A stretch of 64,000 bases of DNA, from positions 1 through 64,000 of the forward strand of contig JAHJSA010000093.1 in the NCBI GenBank assembly GCA_018830645.1, in the 5' to 3' direction. Below, piece by piece: positions 63,306 to 64,000 of this stretch. The DNA is from Actinomycetota bacterium (lineage in GTDB: Bacteria; Actinomycetota; Thermoleophilia; RBG-16-64-13). The notes below the pieces were generated by a model. It was not told the DNA's origin, ran no database searches, and saw only the letters and a list, made by a program, of their open reading frames with translations. The translations under genes and the position numbers were made by a program. Position 1 is the first letter of the stretch, and each line of letters opens with the position of its first letter.

Positions 63306-64000
63306 ATGCGACCGATGGACGCACGCTCCCCGGCCATTCTTGGCTCCGCGCTTGTCCTGGGCGTGGCGGGTGACTTCCTCCTGCGAGGCGGGAGACTGGG
63401 CATCGGGTTCGCCCTATGGGCGTGGGGCGCACTTGTGGTCTATCTCGTGCTTTCGCGCCGCATGAGAGTGCGCTTCCCCGCGGACGCCCTCCCGTTCGCC
63501 GCGCTCGCCTTCATCTGTTCGGCACTGGTAGCAGTCCGAGCCTCCCCGGCGCTGACGGCGCTGAACGTCGTCGCCACCCTGGCGGCGGCGACTCTCCTTT
63601 CCGCTCAGACCAGAGCGGGCGGTCTCCGTCGCGCGCCCCTTCTGGGCTACACGGTGAGCATCGCGAGAGTGGCTCTTCACGCGATCGCGGGAGCCTTCCG
63701 GCCGCTCGCGCGCGGTCTGGCACGGCTCTTCGGCAATCTGCCGACAACCCGGTCGAGATCCCTCGCCCTACTCCGAGGAGCATTACTGACCGCCCCCGCT
63801 CTCCTCTTCTTCGGAGTCCTCCTTCTGGCGGCAGACGCTTCATTCGAACGCGTGGTGCTGGAACTCATCGACATCGATGTCTTGACACCCCTCGACCATC
63901 TCTTGGCGGTGGGCGTGCTCACCCTCGGATTCGCGGGCGTATTCCACGGACGTCTCGAGGACCGAGAAGGCGGAGCGGCGGACCCGCCCGCCGCAAAGTC
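63306..64000 (+). CDS. polytopic membrane protein, DUF4153/DUF4173-like, cut by right edge
   Basis: An open frame of 231 codons runs from the ATG at 63306 off the right edge, with GGAG 5 nt upstream. It starts with hydrophobic segments (ILGSALVLGVAGDFLLRGG, IGFALWAWGALVVYLVL), and has further helices around ALAFICSALVAVRA and LTAPALLFFGVLLLAADASF. The layout, with the last segment followed by DIDVLTPLDHLLAVGVLTLG, resembles DUF4153/DUF4173 membrane proteins; the assignment is tentative. It is divergent from the AIM24 gene, only about 140 bp away. Confidence 0.75.
   Translation, partial: MRPMDARSPAILGSALVLGVAGDFLLRGGRLGIGFALWAWGALVVYLVLSRRMRVRFPADALPFAALAFICSALVAVRASPALTALNVVATLAAATLLSAQTRAGGLRRAPLLGYTVSIARVALHAIAGAFRPLARGLARLFGNLPTTRSRSLALLRGALLTAPALLFFGVLLLAADASFERVVLELIDIDVLTPLDHLLAVGVLTLGFAGVFHGRLEDREGGAADPPAAK

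Overview
This is a GC-rich bacterial chromosome segment with dense, mostly minus-strand operons. It most resembles a strictly anaerobic, deep-branching member of the Actinomycetota. Support for that placement: the whiA-yvcK-rapZ-uvrC block followed by gap-pgk-tpiA, several genes with a -10 box placed so close to the start codon that the mRNA should be leaderless, frequent GTG/TTG starts, and a Wood-Ljungdahl operon. The phylum is inferred from gene order and style, not from a marker-gene tree. No insertion sequence, prophage, CRISPR array or tRNA gene was recognised.

Region 1 (1-11023) is a Wood-Ljungdahl (reductive acetyl-CoA) operon transcribed leftward from a strong promoter at 10996-11023: fhs, a ferredoxin-ASKHA corrinoid reactivase (acsV-like), cooC, fchA, folD, acsD, cooS/acsA and acsB, which is cut by the left edge. 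The operon supplies formate activation to formyl-THF, methenyl-THF cyclohydrolase, methylene-THF dehydrogenase, part of the corrinoid protein, CO dehydrogenase, acetyl-CoA synthase and the nickel ATPase. FolD appears to have lost two cyclohydrolase residues and gained a zinc ribbon, and the dedicated cyclohydrolase FchA sits directly upstream.

Region 2 (11059-14680) holds larC (nickel-pincer cofactor), a ten-CXXCH lipoprotein cytochrome, an XRE regulator and a CPBP membrane protease. Region 3 (14717-17364) is metallopeptidase, rdgB, rph and murI, leftward. Region 4 (17464-24475) is a rightward hydrogenase-maturation operon, hypF-murB-hypD-hypE-hypA-hypB, with the cell-wall gene murB inside it and no hypC. 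With cooC and larC, the window is rich in nickel-enzyme maturation.

Region 5 (24554-28404) has a YihY membrane protein, a small winged-helix protein, Fe-superoxide dismutase, a PfpI/DJ-1 protein, a small hypothetical gene and the RNase P RNA gene rnpB. Region 6 (28533-34626) is an oligopeptide ABC transporter operon, oppA-B-C-D-F, preceded by secG. Region 7 (34919-36160) is an ECF sigma factor with its membrane anti-sigma factor. Region 8 (36215-47224) is gpmI, tpiA, pgk, gap, whiA, yvcK, rapZ, ogt, uvrC and fabI, all leftward.

Region 9 (47541-64000) is more mixed: an M42 peptidase, a hydroxyacyl-CoA dehydrogenase-cupin fusion, a propionyl/acetyl-CoA synthetase, hflX, a hybrid PAS histidine kinase, a DUF1638 protein, an OsmC protein beside a broken MTH865-like gene, uvrA, an AAA/DUF4143 ATPase behind a 31-bp palindrome, an AIM24-family protein with no obvious start codon for its conserved N-terminus, and the beginning of a polytopic membrane protein cut by the right edge.
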